Of a DNA stretch of 45,880 nucleotides, positions 36,531 to 44,849 are shown piece by piece. This DNA is from JABDCI01 sp964475835. Lineage in GTDB: Bacteria; Verrucomicrobiota; Verrucomicrobiia; JABWAM01. Under the pieces are notes generated by a model. That model saw nothing but the letters and a program-made list of their open reading frames with translations. It did not search any database and was not told the origin of the DNA. Position numbers and translations under genes: made by a program. Positions within the stretch are counted from its first letter, which is position 1, and every line of letters starts with the position of its first letter. The stretch is taken from positions 1-45,880 of the forward strand of contig CAYYYL010000023.1 in the NCBI GenBank assembly GCA_964475835.1, read 5' to 3'.

Positions 36531-37814
36531 CTACGCCTTCCAGATCCGCCCTTTTGACTTCACGTTCGCCATCACATTTCGGGTATCCACAATGCAGGGC
36601 GCCCATGCCGCCAGCTCTTCATAGTTCACCGCTTTATGGGCCGTGGCAATGATCACCGCATCAAAGGAGGAAATGGTTTCACGATTCCAAGGCACGGATT
36701 TCGTTCCCTGCCATTCGGAATGCTCCCGGGTAGGTCCCACCACAGGCACATGGGGATCGTGATAAGCCACCTCGCCCCCGCGCTCCTTCAACATATGAAG
36801 CAGAATGAAGGTCGGGGATTCCCGCATATCATCCACATCAGCCTTGTAGGCCAGGCCGAGCACCAAAATGCGGCTTCCGCGAACCGCCTTCCCCTTCTCA
36901 TTCAACGCCTCCACCAGCCTGCTGACGACGTAGTTGGGCATGGAGGTGTTGATCTCTCCGGCAAGCTCGATGAATCGCGTATGCTGCCCGAATTCACGGG
37001 CCTTCCAGGTAAGATAGAACGGATCGATCGGAATGCAGTGCCCCCCCAGTCCCGGCCCGGGATAAAACGGCATGAACCCGAAAGGCTTCGTTTTCGCCGC
37101 ATCAATCACCTCCCAGACATCAATCCCCATGGCGGAATAGACGATTTTCAATTCGTTCACCATGGCGATATTCACACTGCGGAAAATGTTTTCCAAAAGT
37201 TTGGTCGCCTCGGCTACCCGGCACGACGAGACGGGAATCACGTTCTGAATCGCCATCCGATAGAGCGCCACCGCCTTCTCCAGACATTTGGGGGTGAGCC
37301 CGCCCACCACTTTGGGAATGGAGGCCACCTTGCTGCTCGGATTGCCCGGATCCTCCCGTTCGGGGGAAAATGCCAGGTGAAAATCAACCCCCGCTTTCAG
37401 AGACGATCCCCGCTCCAGAACACCCCGCAAATCATCCTCCGTGGTCCCCGGATAAGTGGTCGATTCCAGCACCACCAGGCTCCCTTTTGTCAAATGAGGG
37501 GCAATCGCCTCACCGGTCGCGAGAATATAAGAAATGTCAGGCTCGCGATTCTTGTTCAGCGGCGTCGGCACACACAGGATGAAGGCATCCATCGCACGAC
37601 GTGTCGCAAAATCACTGGAAGCCTGAAATCGCCCCGACTGCACAGCAGCTTGCACGCTCTCATCCGACACGTGTTTGATATAACTTTTACCCCCGTTCAA
37701 TCGCTCCACCTTGGATGGATCAATATCCAACCCCAGGACCTCCACGCCCGATTGGGCAAACTGGAGGGAGAGCGGCAATCCCACATACCCTAGACCAACA
37801 ATCGCAATCTTCAT
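36531..37814 (-). CDS. UDP-N-acetyl-D-hexosamine 6-dehydrogenase (WbpA/TviB-like)
   Basis: 427 aa from ATG 37814. The NAD site is IAIVGLGYVGLPLSLQFAQ (3-21) and the catalytic Cys is in GLGGHCIPIDPFYL. The SYIKHV segment (about 45-50), in place of the loop in UDP-glucose dehydrogenases, and the STTYPGTT motif fit the WbpA/WbpO/TviB group that oxidises UDP-GlcNAc or UDP-GalNAc to the uronate with two NAD+. With the WbpP-like epimerase 13 bp downstream the expected product is UDP-GalNAcA or UDP-GlcNAcA. An ORF to 37877 extends upstream without family similarity. Confidence 0.9.
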   Translation of the reverse strand: MKIAIVGLGYVGLPLSLQFAQSGVEVLGLDIDPSKVERLNGGKSYIKHVSDESVQAAVQSGRFQASSDFATRRAMDAFILCVPTPLNKNREPDISYILATGEAIAPHLTKGSLVVLESTTYPGTTEDDLRGVLERGSSLKAGVDFHLAFSPEREDPGNPSSKVASIPKVVGGLTPKCLEKAVALYRMAIQNVIPVSSCRVAEATKLLENIFRSVNIAMVNELKIVYSAMGIDVWEVIDAAKTKPFGFMPFYPGPGLGGHCIPIDPFYLTWKAREFGQHTRFIELAGEINTSMPNYVVSRLVEALNEKGKAVRGSRILVLGLAYKADVDDMRESPTFILLHMLKERGGEVAYHDPHVPVVGPTREHSEWQGTKSVPWNRETISSFDAVIIATAHKAVNYEELAAWAPCIVDTRNVMANVKSKGRIWKA

Positions 37815-37928
37815 GGGTGACGAACTTAACAGGGTGTCCGGGAAATGACAACAGCCTGCTGAATGAAGGTCCATCACAACAGGAGATCCACCCCCCCTGT
37901 GTCAAACAGGGTGCGCCCACCGGGGAAA

Positions 37929-38891
37929 TCACTTCGCCACCGGCGGCTTCCGCAGCAAAGCAGACAAATCCTGACGCCCCGAAGCCTCGGCAATCGAAAG
38001 CGCGGTCTGCTGATCCTTGTTGGTGACGCCCACATCCGCACCATGTTCCAAAATCAATTTCACCAGATCGACATTTCCATTGTCCACCGCCATCATCAGC
38101 GCCGTCTGCCCATCGTTTCCGGCGTGATTCACGTCCGCCCCCACCTCCAGCAAGCGCTTCGCCACTTCCAGACGCCCCAGGGTTGCCGAAAAAAGCAGCG
38201 GGGTCTGGCCTTCCGGATCCTCCGCATTCACGTCCGCTTTTTTTTCCACAAGCAGGGTGATGGAATCCGGGACGCCGGAGACCGCCGCCGAAAAAATGGG
38301 GGTCATTCCATCCCGGTTGCGCAACGCAACATCCGCCCCCCCTTCGAGAAGAACCTTCACACTTTCGGGCACCATCGTCTCCGCCGCATAAAACAGGGCG
38401 CTATTCCCATCGTTGGCCTGGGCGTTCACCTTCACTCCATGGGAAATCAACACACGCAGACTATCCGGCCTCCCGGCCGTGCTCGCGAGCATCAAGGCGC
38501 TCACTCCAAACGCCGTGGTGGCATTGGCATCCGCTCCCGCTTGTACCAGTTTATCGACACAATCCGCCCTGCCCCGCGCCGCAGCCCACATGACCGCCGT
38601 CCAGCTCTCGGCGGATCGAACATCCAGTTGCGCCCCACTCTCGGCAAGAAATTCAACCACCGCCGGATGCCCCCTTACTCCGGCCCACATGATGGGCGTG
38701 AACGACTTCCAGTCTCTTGCCTCAATGTTCGCACCCTCCTTGAGCAGCGCCTTGACCGTGGAAAGATCCCCTTTTTTGGCAGCCGCGAAAAGTTGTTCAT
38801 CCTTTGAAGCAGGCCGCGCCGGCTCGCCCGCTGCAACCAGCAGAGAAACCATCCACATCCAGCACGCCAAGGTTCTGATAAGGAAGTGCAT
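37929..38891 (-). CDS. Exported ankyrin-repeat protein
   Basis: 320 aa. Residues 1-21 are a signal peptide (hydrophobic core WMWMVSLLVAAG). The rest (about 30-315) is a run of about nine ankyrin repeats with the 33-residue period and the usual TPLxxAxxxG, VxxLLExGADVN pattern (for example TALMMAVDNGNVDLV, LILEHGADVG). No catalytic domain is attached. Such solenoids bind proteins; export places it in the periplasm or outside, which is less common than cytosolic forms in bacteria. It lies between the mutarotase and the UDP-sugar dehydrogenase genes on the same strand (28 bp from the former). Confidence 0.9.
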   Translation of the reverse strand: MHFLIRTLACWMWMVSLLVAAGEPARPASKDEQLFAAAKKGDLSTVKALLKEGANIEARDWKSFTPIMWAGVRGHPAVVEFLAESGAQLDVRSAESWTAVMWAAARGRADCVDKLVQAGADANATTAFGVSALMLASTAGRPDSLRVLISHGVKVNAQANDGNSALFYAAETMVPESVKVLLEGGADVALRNRDGMTPIFSAAVSGVPDSITLLVEKKADVNAEDPEGQTPLLFSATLGRLEVAKRLLEVGADVNHAGNDGQTALMMAVDNGNVDLVKLILEHGADVGVTNKDQQTALSIAEASGRQDLSALLRKPPVAK

Positions 38892-38919
38892 GATTTTTTG
38901 AGAATCTAACCAACCTGGG

Positions 38920-39825
38920 TCACTTTTTCAAATCTCCCATATCCCGGAGAGACAGGATCATTTGATACTCATGACGGGCGCCAGGCTCGCATCGACGGGT
39001 TTCACGTCGATTCAACGCATTGGGCCCATCCGTCCAAGGCTCAAGACAGACAAAAGGCGCATTCGGTGAAGCGCTCCAGATCACCCAATACGGAAAATCC
39101 ATCACACTTGATTCCACCGACACCCGGATGGCTAGGCCATTGGCACGATCCTGCACCTCCATCGACCGACATTTCGATTCTGTGATCAATATGGAACCGG
39201 CAAGTTCCTCATCAGCCTGGATCTCTTTTTCGCGCACCGGATGCCCCTGCAACGTCTTCCAACGGTCCGCACTGGTCATCTGGATCCCCCCGGGAAGACG
39301 AATCACACAATCCTTCCTGGCACCCAAAGGACCCAGAGGGGTTCTCAGATAAGGATGAAATCCAAGGGCGTAGGGGAACGCCTCCTTTCCCCCGTTCTCC
39401 ACTTTCATATCCAACACCAACCCACGATCATCCAACGTGTAGGTGCAACGCAAACGAAATTCGAAGGGGAAACTCGCTTTGGCACTTCCGTTGGGAACGA
39501 GTTCGGATGTTACTCGGTTCTCTGTCACCTCCACCGGATGCCAGTAAAAATTCCGGGCGATTCCATGGGAGGACATCGGTAGCAGGTGATCCTGCCAGAT
39601 CCAGCTGTCCGGAGCACGGTCACTCGTAGAAAGACTCGGCGCGGGAAAAAGGATGGGATTTCCAAACCGCCGGTCCGCAGGCTCCCGATCCAGGCTCGGG
39701 GCATGAATCATTTCCACCTCTTGTCCGCGGATCGTTTGTTTGAATTTATAAAGTTGCATGCCCTGCTCCGGATAGATCCAGGCCTCCTTATCCGAATGAC
39801 GCAACACCACGAAACGCAAAGGCAT
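38920..39825 (-). CDS. Aldose 1-epimerase (galactose mutarotase) family protein
   Basis: 301 aa from ATG 39825. The galactose-mutarotase fold is indicated by GNPILFPAPS (about 53-62), the substrate-binding His in SHGIARNFYWH, GFHPYLRTPLG (about 163-173, second His) and the C-terminal FVCLEPWTDGPN with the catalytic Glu. It interconverts alpha and beta sugar anomers. The frame is open to 39861 upstream without a family-like start. It is the first gene of the minus-strand run that continues through the ankyrin protein and UDP-sugar genes; 256 bp separate it from divergent thiL. Confidence 0.83.
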   Translation of the reverse strand: MPLRFVVLRHSDKEAWIYPEQGMQLYKFKQTIRGQEVEMIHAPSLDREPADRRFGNPILFPAPSLSTSDRAPDSWIWQDHLLPMSSHGIARNFYWHPVEVTENRVTSELVPNGSAKASFPFEFRLRCTYTLDDRGLVLDMKVENGGKEAFPYALGFHPYLRTPLGPLGARKDCVIRLPGGIQMTSADRWKTLQGHPVREKEIQADEELAGSILITESKCRSMEVQDRANGLAIRVSVESSVMDFPYWVIWSASPNAPFVCLEPWTDGPNALNRRETRRCEPGARHEYQMILSLRDMGDLKK

Positions 39826-40081
39826 GCCCCGGTTAAAGCAGGAAGGGTTCGCACGTGGCAAGGATGAACGACGTTTCTAATTTGTAAAAAAATGGAGGAT
39901 GCCGGAGCTTTTCCTTCCAACAGAAGTTTTACAACTTGAATGCTACCCCTTCAAAAGCAGCTGCCGTTTATAAAAACACTCTAGAAGCAGCCCCAAATCT
40001 CAGCCAACGCACTTTTTTCCTATTTATGAGATGGCTTCTAAAGTGTGGCACGGCTCCCCCGAGCTATGGCATCATGCCCGG
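39826..40081. other. Divergent intergenic region with promoters for mutarotase and thiL
   Basis: 256 bp between divergent start codons. It is AT-richer than flanking genes in 39860-40030 and must hold promoters for both directions, but no box pair with good spacing stands out. I see no small gene or RNA structure I can support. Confidence 0.4.
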
Positions 40082-41023
40082 ATGCATATCGCACGGCGCG
40101 GAGAATTCGAGTTGATCCGCAAATTTGCGAAACTCACCCCCCGATCACGCTGGGTGCCCCTCGGTATCGGAGACGACACGGCTGCCGTTCTTCCCACATC
40201 CAAGGGAAGACTCACCCTCCTCACCTGCGATTCTCTAATCGAGGGCATTCACTTTCTCCCCGGCACCCCGCCGTTCCAGATTGGCTGGAAGGCCATGGCC
40301 CGCAACCTCAGCGACATCGCCGCTATGGGCGGCATTCCCCGTTATGCTCTCGTCGCCGCTTCGCTTCCCCCCAAACTGCAGGAATCCACCGCTCTCGGAA
40401 TCTTCAAGGGGCTTCAAGCTGCCGCCCATACCTGCAACACCATCATCGTGGGGGGAGACACCTCGCGAAGTCCCTCCGGCATCCATCTCACCGTAACCCT
40501 CGTAGGGGAGATTCCAAAAAAGGAAATGATCACCCGCGCTGGAGCCAGTGTGGGGGATGTCGTCCTCGTCACAGGAACCCTCGGAGCAAGTATTCACGGA
40601 AAACACCTGACCTTTCACCCCCGGCTGACTGAAGGACGCTTCCTCGCCAGCAGAATCCATCCCACGAGCATGATGGACCTGAGCGACGGCCTCGCCAGCG
40701 ATCTCCACCGGCTCGCCGAGCAGAGCCACGTCGGGTTTGAAATCCTTGGGGAAAACCTGCCCTTCTCCCCCGTCCTGAAACAACAGAAACACCCCCTCCA
40801 CAAAGCCGTTCAACACGCCATGCAGGATGGTGAAGACTACGAACTCGTCTTTACCCTACCCCAAAGCAGGGTGGATTTTTTACGGAAAACATGGAAAAAA
40901 ACCTTTCGCACCCCCCTGACATGCATTGGCACGGTTCGTCCCCCGGCCTTTGGGGTTCAAGTTCATCTTGCAGGTAAACTCGAAAACCTTTCACCCAAAA
41001 ACGATCATTTCAAAAAGCCATGA
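40082..41023 (+). CDS. thiL: Thiamine-monophosphate kinase
   Basis: 313 aa from ATG 40082. It phosphorylates thiamine monophosphate to the active cofactor. Family motifs: GEFELIRKF near the N-terminus, the ATP/Mg loop GIGDDTAAV (about 25-33), LIEGIHFLPG (about 52-61), VGGDTSRSPSG (about 126-136), SMMDLSDGLASDL (about 197-209) and DGEDYELVF (about 249-257). The frame is open to 40031 but only ATG 40082 gives the family beginning HIARRGEFEL. Its stop overlaps tsaE by 4 bp. No thiamine-pyrophosphate riboswitch is seen upstream; YjbQ at 663 is the only other thiamine-linked gene. Confidence 0.96.
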   Translation: MHIARRGEFELIRKFAKLTPRSRWVPLGIGDDTAAVLPTSKGRLTLLTCDSLIEGIHFLPGTPPFQIGWKAMARNLSDIAAMGGIPRYALVAASLPPKLQESTALGIFKGLQAAAHTCNTIIVGGDTSRSPSGIHLTVTLVGEIPKKEMITRAGASVGDVVLVTGTLGASIHGKHLTFHPRLTEGRFLASRIHPTSMMDLSDGLASDLHRLAEQSHVGFEILGENLPFSPVLKQQKHPLHKAVQHAMQDGEDYELVFTLPQSRVDFLRKTWKKTFRTPLTCIGTVRPPAFGVQVHLAGKLENLSPKNDHFKKP

Positions 41024-41448
41024 AACAGAGTCATATCTGCGCCAGCGACCAGGAAACCCGCGCCTTGGCCGAGTCCCTTGCGAAAAATCTTCGCGGGGGA
41101 GAAATCTTTGCCTTGATCGGGGATTTGGGAGGTGGAAAAACGACTTTTGTGAAGGGCCTCGCAGCGGGATTAGGAAGCCCCTCCACCGTTACGAGCCCGA
41201 CTTTTAACCTGGTCCACCGCTACCCCGGCCGCATCCAGGTGATCCACTACGATCTCTACCGATTAAAGAAACTTCAGGAAATCGAAGAGCTGGACCTTGA
41301 GATTGAGATGCAGACCCCGAGCATCCTCGCGATCGAGTGGCCCCAACTCGTGGAAACAATCCTCCCGATCCACCGAACCTGGCGGGTGGAATTCGAGGAG
41401 GTTCCGGAGGGACGAAAAATTACGATTCAGCGACCTTCTGAACCCTGA
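41020..41448 (+). CDS. tsaE: tRNA threonylcarbamoyladenosine biosynthesis ATPase TsaE
   Basis: 142 aa. Walker A GDLGGGKT at residues 34-41 and the SPTFNLVHRY motif (about 62-71) are diagnostic. TsaE works with TsaD and TsaB to form t6A at position 37 of ANN-decoding tRNAs. It overlaps thiL by ATGA; the propeller-thioredoxin gene begins 4 bp after the stop. TsaB and TsaD are not in the window. Confidence 0.95.
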   Translation: MKQSHICASDQETRALAESLAKNLRGGEIFALIGDLGGGKTTFVKGLAAGLGSPSTVTSPTFNLVHRYPGRIQVIHYDLYRLKKLQEIEELDLEIEMQTPSILAIEWPQLVETILPIHRTWRVEFEEVPEGRKITIQRPSEP

Positions 41449-41452
41449 CGAC

Positions 41453-42781
41453 ATGCGGATCCATTTTTCCATTTTTCTCGCCATCGCCATTCTCGCTCCA
41501 TTCTGCATGGCGGAGAGTCCTTCCCCATCGATTCTCACTCACTATGAAAAAATTCTCCCCCTTGCTCCCGATGAAGGAGTATTCGCGTATTCCCGCATCT
41601 CCCCGGAGGGAGATTTCCTCTCATACGCCTCGGAGCGGCATGATGGACCGGATATCAAGACGACGGTCAATTTCATCGATCTCAAATCAAAAAAAGTCCT
41701 TTTTTCAGAAGCAGGCATGGATTCGTTTTGGTCTCCGGATGGGCGCCGCGTCATCTACTTAAGCATGGTTGATGGAGAACTTGGTTCCGTTTGCATCTGG
41801 AACCGCGACACAGGCAAGGTTACGCGGGAAGTGGCCCCGGCCACGCTGGGAAACTATTTCACGTGGGGCACCCTCGGGAACCGTGATCTTATCTGCACGC
41901 AGCTCAACAAATTCTATTTTCTCGAAAACAATCACGCCCTGCGCCCCTATCGAAATGTCCCCCCATGCCCGGTCATTGGAACAGGAAATCAACCCATGAT
42001 GTCGAGAGATGGAAAAGTTGTCGCCACCTTTGTGAACAACACGCTGGTGGTTCGCCATCTGGAAACTCCGGACATCATCCTCGAAACGAATATTCAGGGG
42101 GGCAAGGCTGACTTCTCATTCGATGGACGCTACATCGCTTTTCATCGATTCAAGGACGGAGGCGAAACGAAGGGTTATGAAATCGTTGCGGTCGATCTTC
42201 AAACCAAACGAATGATCCCCGTCACCAACCTCCCCGGATCCTCCTACTATCCGAGTTGGACCCGGGATGGACGCCTTTCCTTCCGCTATGACTCCGAAGA
42301 CTATCGTGGATTCATGATGGCCACCGAATTCTTGAAGAACCCCTCCTCCCCGCTTCCAGACCCTCCACCCGTCCCCGCGGCAAAAAAAGTCCAACTTGAC
42401 CCCCTCTTCCATGGGGTCACCCCCCCCTCAAAACGTGTGGTCCTGGTCAACTTCTGGGCGGGTTGGTGTGTTCACTGCCGCCAGGAGCTGCCGACACTGG
42501 AGCGCGTCCGGCAATATATCCGCCAAAAGGGCCTCGACGCCGAGATCGTCGGCGCCTGCGAACCCAGCTCATTCAAATCCGATCGCGACAAAGTGATTCG
42601 CGACCGAAACCTGACACTTCCACAGGTGGACATTCAGCCGAAGGACCTTGCGGATTTTGGAGTTCAAATGTTCCCCACCAATGAAATGTTCGTCGACGGT
42701 AAACTTGTGGAACGCCGCTACGGAGCCCAAACCTACGATCAGTTCATCGAGTGGTTCGAAAAACTTTCTCATTCCCTCTGA
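41453..42781 (+). CDS. Exported TolB-like beta-propeller fused to a thioredoxin (TlpA-like) domain
   Basis: 442 aa from ATG 41453; a longer frame to 41297 translates tsaE in another frame. Residues 1-20 are a signal peptide. The N-terminal ~280 residues show TolB/WD-like blades: SPEGDFLSYAS, FWSPDGRRVIYLS, SRDGKVVATF, SFDGRYIAFHRF and TRDGRLSFRY. Then a Pro-rich linker (about 300-317) and a thioredoxin-fold domain (about 325-442) with the CVHC active site in FWAGWCVHCRQELPTLE. It should be a periplasmic disulfide-active protein with a propeller targeting arm. The gene lies 4 bp after tsaE, probably cotranscribed. Confidence 0.86.
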   Translation: MRIHFSIFLAIAILAPFCMAESPSPSILTHYEKILPLAPDEGVFAYSRISPEGDFLSYASERHDGPDIKTTVNFIDLKSKKVLFSEAGMDSFWSPDGRRVIYLSMVDGELGSVCIWNRDTGKVTREVAPATLGNYFTWGTLGNRDLICTQLNKFYFLENNHALRPYRNVPPCPVIGTGNQPMMSRDGKVVATFVNNTLVVRHLETPDIILETNIQGGKADFSFDGRYIAFHRFKDGGETKGYEIVAVDLQTKRMIPVTNLPGSSYYPSWTRDGRLSFRYDSEDYRGFMMATEFLKNPSSPLPDPPPVPAAKKVQLDPLFHGVTPPSKRVVLVNFWAGWCVHCRQELPTLERVRQYIRQKGLDAEIVGACEPSSFKSDRDKVIRDRNLTLPQVDIQPKDLADFGVQMFPTNEMFVDGKLVERRYGAQTYDQFIEWFEKLSHSL

Positions 42782-42811
42782 TTCAGGGCCGGAAGTAGAG
42801 AAAAGGACTCC

Positions 42812-42940
42812 CGCAAAGACGCAGAGACGCAAAGAAAGAGATTCCATCAATGAATGACTGTTCGGCGAACTGTCGTCAAAATGTTGAAGCATTCTGACAA
42901 TGGCTTTCCACCTCTGAAAACCTTTGTCTCTTTGCGTGAG
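42812..42940. repeat. Octamer tandem repeat with inverted partner
   Basis: CGCAAAGA, CGCAGAGA, CGCAAAGA run in tandem at 42812-42835, followed by AAGAG. An inverted relative, CTTTGTC then TCTTTGCG then TGAG, lies at 42922-42940, 86 bp away. The pair fills the 180-bp gap between the thioredoxin-fusion and RCC1 genes. Confidence 0.75.
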
Positions 42941-42961
42941 GCTATCCGGTCCCATATAAAA

Positions 42962-44065
42962 ATGACCCTATTCCGATTTCTCCTTCTACTATGCCTCGTC
43001 GAAACCTCTGGCGTGGCCTCCGGGGGGCAACCCCAAACCGCAAAGCCTCTCCTCGCCGCAGGCGGATATCATTCTCTCTTCCTCGACACCCATGGCGTCC
43101 TTTGGGCATGGGGCTGCAACAAGGCTGGACAGTTGGGCGATGGCACCACCATCGAACGGGATGTTCCCTTCAAAGCCAAAGCTCCCCCCGACATGCCCCC
43201 CGTGGTCGCTCTGGCGGCCGGAGAAGATTTCACACTAGCCCTGACCTCCAACGGCACCATCTGGGCATGCGGCTTGAACGATCAGGGACAACTGGGGGAT
43301 GGAACCACCAACTCCCACTCCAACTTTGTCCTGGTCCAATCCATCAACCACGCCACAACCCTGGCAGCCGGGCAAAAACATGCCCTTGCCCTGACAGTGG
43401 ATGGCACCGTCTGGGGATGGGGAGCCAACCAGCGGGTTCCAACCCCCATTCCCCATCTTTCCAATATTTGTGGGATCGCCGCAGGAGGACAAAAAAGCCT
43501 TGCCGTCACAAAGGATGGAAAGGTGTGGAGTTGGGAAAACATAGAGACCAAGCCCGCGGAAACGAGCTCCGCCGGAGCCTCCGTTACCCCCAGTTTGATT
43601 CCAAACCTCAACCATGTGCGGATGGTGGCCTCGGGTCAAAATCACAACCTTGCTCTGCTGAATGACGGAACGGTTTGGGCCTGGGGCTGCAACGACCACG
43701 GTCAGCTCGGCGATGGCACCCAGGAATCCCACTCAGCGCCCACCGCCATACCGGAATTAAAGAGCATCCAGTCCATTGATGCAGGCTATGAACATAGTGC
43801 CGCCATCGATACAGAAGGAACGATCTGGCTATGGGGTGACAACAATTTTGGGCAGTTGGGAACTTCGTCAGGAAGTTATCACGTATCCCCTCGACGCCTG
43901 ACTCCAACCCCATCCCCAAAATTTCAACTGATCCGCTGCGGGGGATACCACACCTTGTTGACAGGGGAAACCGGAAAAATCTTCAGCACAGGTCACAACT
44001 ACTTCGGTCAACTGGGCGATTGGAGCCTGCAAGATCAGTTCAAACCCGTTCCCGTTCGAAAATGA
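42962..44065 (+). CDS. Exported RCC1-repeat beta-propeller protein
   Basis: 367 aa from ATG 42962; an open frame to 42854 crosses the octamer repeat region and has no signal peptide. Residues 1-20 are a signal peptide (LFRFLLLLCLVETSGVASG). Seven RCC1 repeats are countable, each with the pattern ...GxxHxLAL.xDGTVWAWGxNxxGQLGDGT (blades begin near residues 30, 79, 126, 157, 220, 275 and 325), which would close a seven-bladed propeller. Fourth blade lacks the usual GQLG ending. Function unknown; RCC1 propellers bind proteins and, in eukaryotes, GTPases. It ends one base before the first copy of the 71-bp repeat. Confidence 0.88.
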   Translation: MTLFRFLLLLCLVETSGVASGGQPQTAKPLLAAGGYHSLFLDTHGVLWAWGCNKAGQLGDGTTIERDVPFKAKAPPDMPPVVALAAGEDFTLALTSNGTIWACGLNDQGQLGDGTTNSHSNFVLVQSINHATTLAAGQKHALALTVDGTVWGWGANQRVPTPIPHLSNICGIAAGGQKSLAVTKDGKVWSWENIETKPAETSSAGASVTPSLIPNLNHVRMVASGQNHNLALLNDGTVWAWGCNDHGQLGDGTQESHSAPTAIPELKSIQSIDAGYEHSAAIDTEGTIWLWGDNNFGQLGTSSGSYHVSPRRLTPTPSPKFQLIRCGGYHTLLTGETGKIFSTGHNYFGQLGDWSLQDQFKPVPVRK

Positions 44066-44066
44066 A

Positions 44067-44137
44067 TTGAGAAGCTGCTTCGGCATCAAATTCGTTATAG
44101 CTGGCGGCTCATGTTCAATTGGGGCCCGTATACACTT
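44067..44137. repeat. 71-bp direct repeat, copy 1
   Basis: It starts TTGAGAAGCTGCTTCGGCAT one base after the RCC1 stop codon and ends TATACACTT. It matches copy 2 at 44499-44569 with about 10 differences, concentrated in the right half; both contain TCAAATTCGTTATAGCTGGC. Confidence 0.85.
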
Positions 44138-44230
44138 AAAACTTAATCAAAAGCCGGCTCCGTTTTATGGAGGACATCAACTCCCGTGTCGATCTGCTCC
44201 GATATGCGATTGCCTTGTCGTTCAACAGTT

Positions 44231-44251
44231 GAGCTGAAAGCTGAGAGTTGA
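44231..44251. repeat. Heptamer tandem repeat (RAGYTGA family)
   Basis: Three units GAGCTGA, AAGCTGA, GAGTTGA. On the opposite strand the series at 14024-14051 reads the same type of unit (GAGTTGA, AAGTTGA, GGGTTGA), so the two are one family. Confidence 0.6.
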
Positions 44252-44498
44252 AGGCGGTAAGCAACACACGTTGAGCAAAGTCAATTCTTCTATACAGTGC
44301 CAATTCAAATTGCTAAACAAATTCAAAGAGCCAATGCAGTCGCGTTTCTCACTCGTTTTTCGTGAAATTTTCTCGGTGAAAGAACCCGCCATGAACTTTG
44401 GGGTTGAACGAGGACACCGTGGGATGTGGGTGGCCCCAGCGCTGAAACGTTCGGATGATAAACGAAAGCTGTCCTTCCTTCGTGCAGGCCGTAATTAG

Positions 44499-44569
44499 TT
44501 GAGAAGCTGCTTTGGCATCAAATTCGTTATAGCTGGCATCTCATGTGCTAATGGTTGCCATATACACTT
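44499..44569. repeat. 71-bp direct repeat, copy 2
   Basis: It starts TTGAGAAGCTGCTTTGGCAT right after the TAG (44496-44498) that closes the small frame, 432 bp downstream of copy 1 and in the same orientation. Confidence 0.85.
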
Positions 44570-44849
44570 TTGGCACCAGCTGTTCAGCCCCATGACGCAA
44601 GCCGCACTCCATCCATCGAAGCCATCCTGACGCAACCACGACGCTTCCTTTGCCGCATGCCTGACGCCATTGGGCGCAACCATTGTCATCGTAGATGTCA
44701 TACCCGCAATTCCTACGACACTTATGACTCACCGCCTACTCAGAAAACGGGGACTACCCCGTTTCTCTGACCCGTTTCTTGATTGCTTCATGATCCCATT
44801 GCCATGGGACCATAAAACAACCATCACTATGTTGCACTTTTTCTGAACA

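Larger units (their letters stand above)
44066..44849. other. 784-bp region without a convincing gene
   Basis: The stretch holds two copies of a ~71-bp sequence (44067-44137, 44499-44569), heptamer repeats at 44231-44251 and a 75-codon plus-strand frame (44271-44498) that resembles nothing I know. A hairpin AAACGGGG/CCCCGTTT lies at 44745-44764 without T run. Otherwise nothing can be supported; the area looks like a degenerate or mobile-element-derived spacer between the RCC1 gene and the RHS locus. Confidence 0.6.

Noticed and set aside
37895..37911. Hairpin CCCTGT/ACAGGG as terminator of the ankyrin gene
   Set aside because: Short stem and no T run on the minus strand.
44271..44498. 75-codon plus-strand frame in the repeat region
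   Set aside because: No ribosome site, no similarity, unusual composition; its end coincides with the repeat, so it may be a relic.
44067..44569. Integron attC sites
   Set aside because: The copies lack paired RYYYAAC/GTTRRRY cores and overall dyad symmetry; no integrase gene is in view.
44745..44764. Hairpin AAACGGGG/CCCCGTTT as terminator
   Set aside because: No T tract after the stem and no adjacent gene end that would need it.
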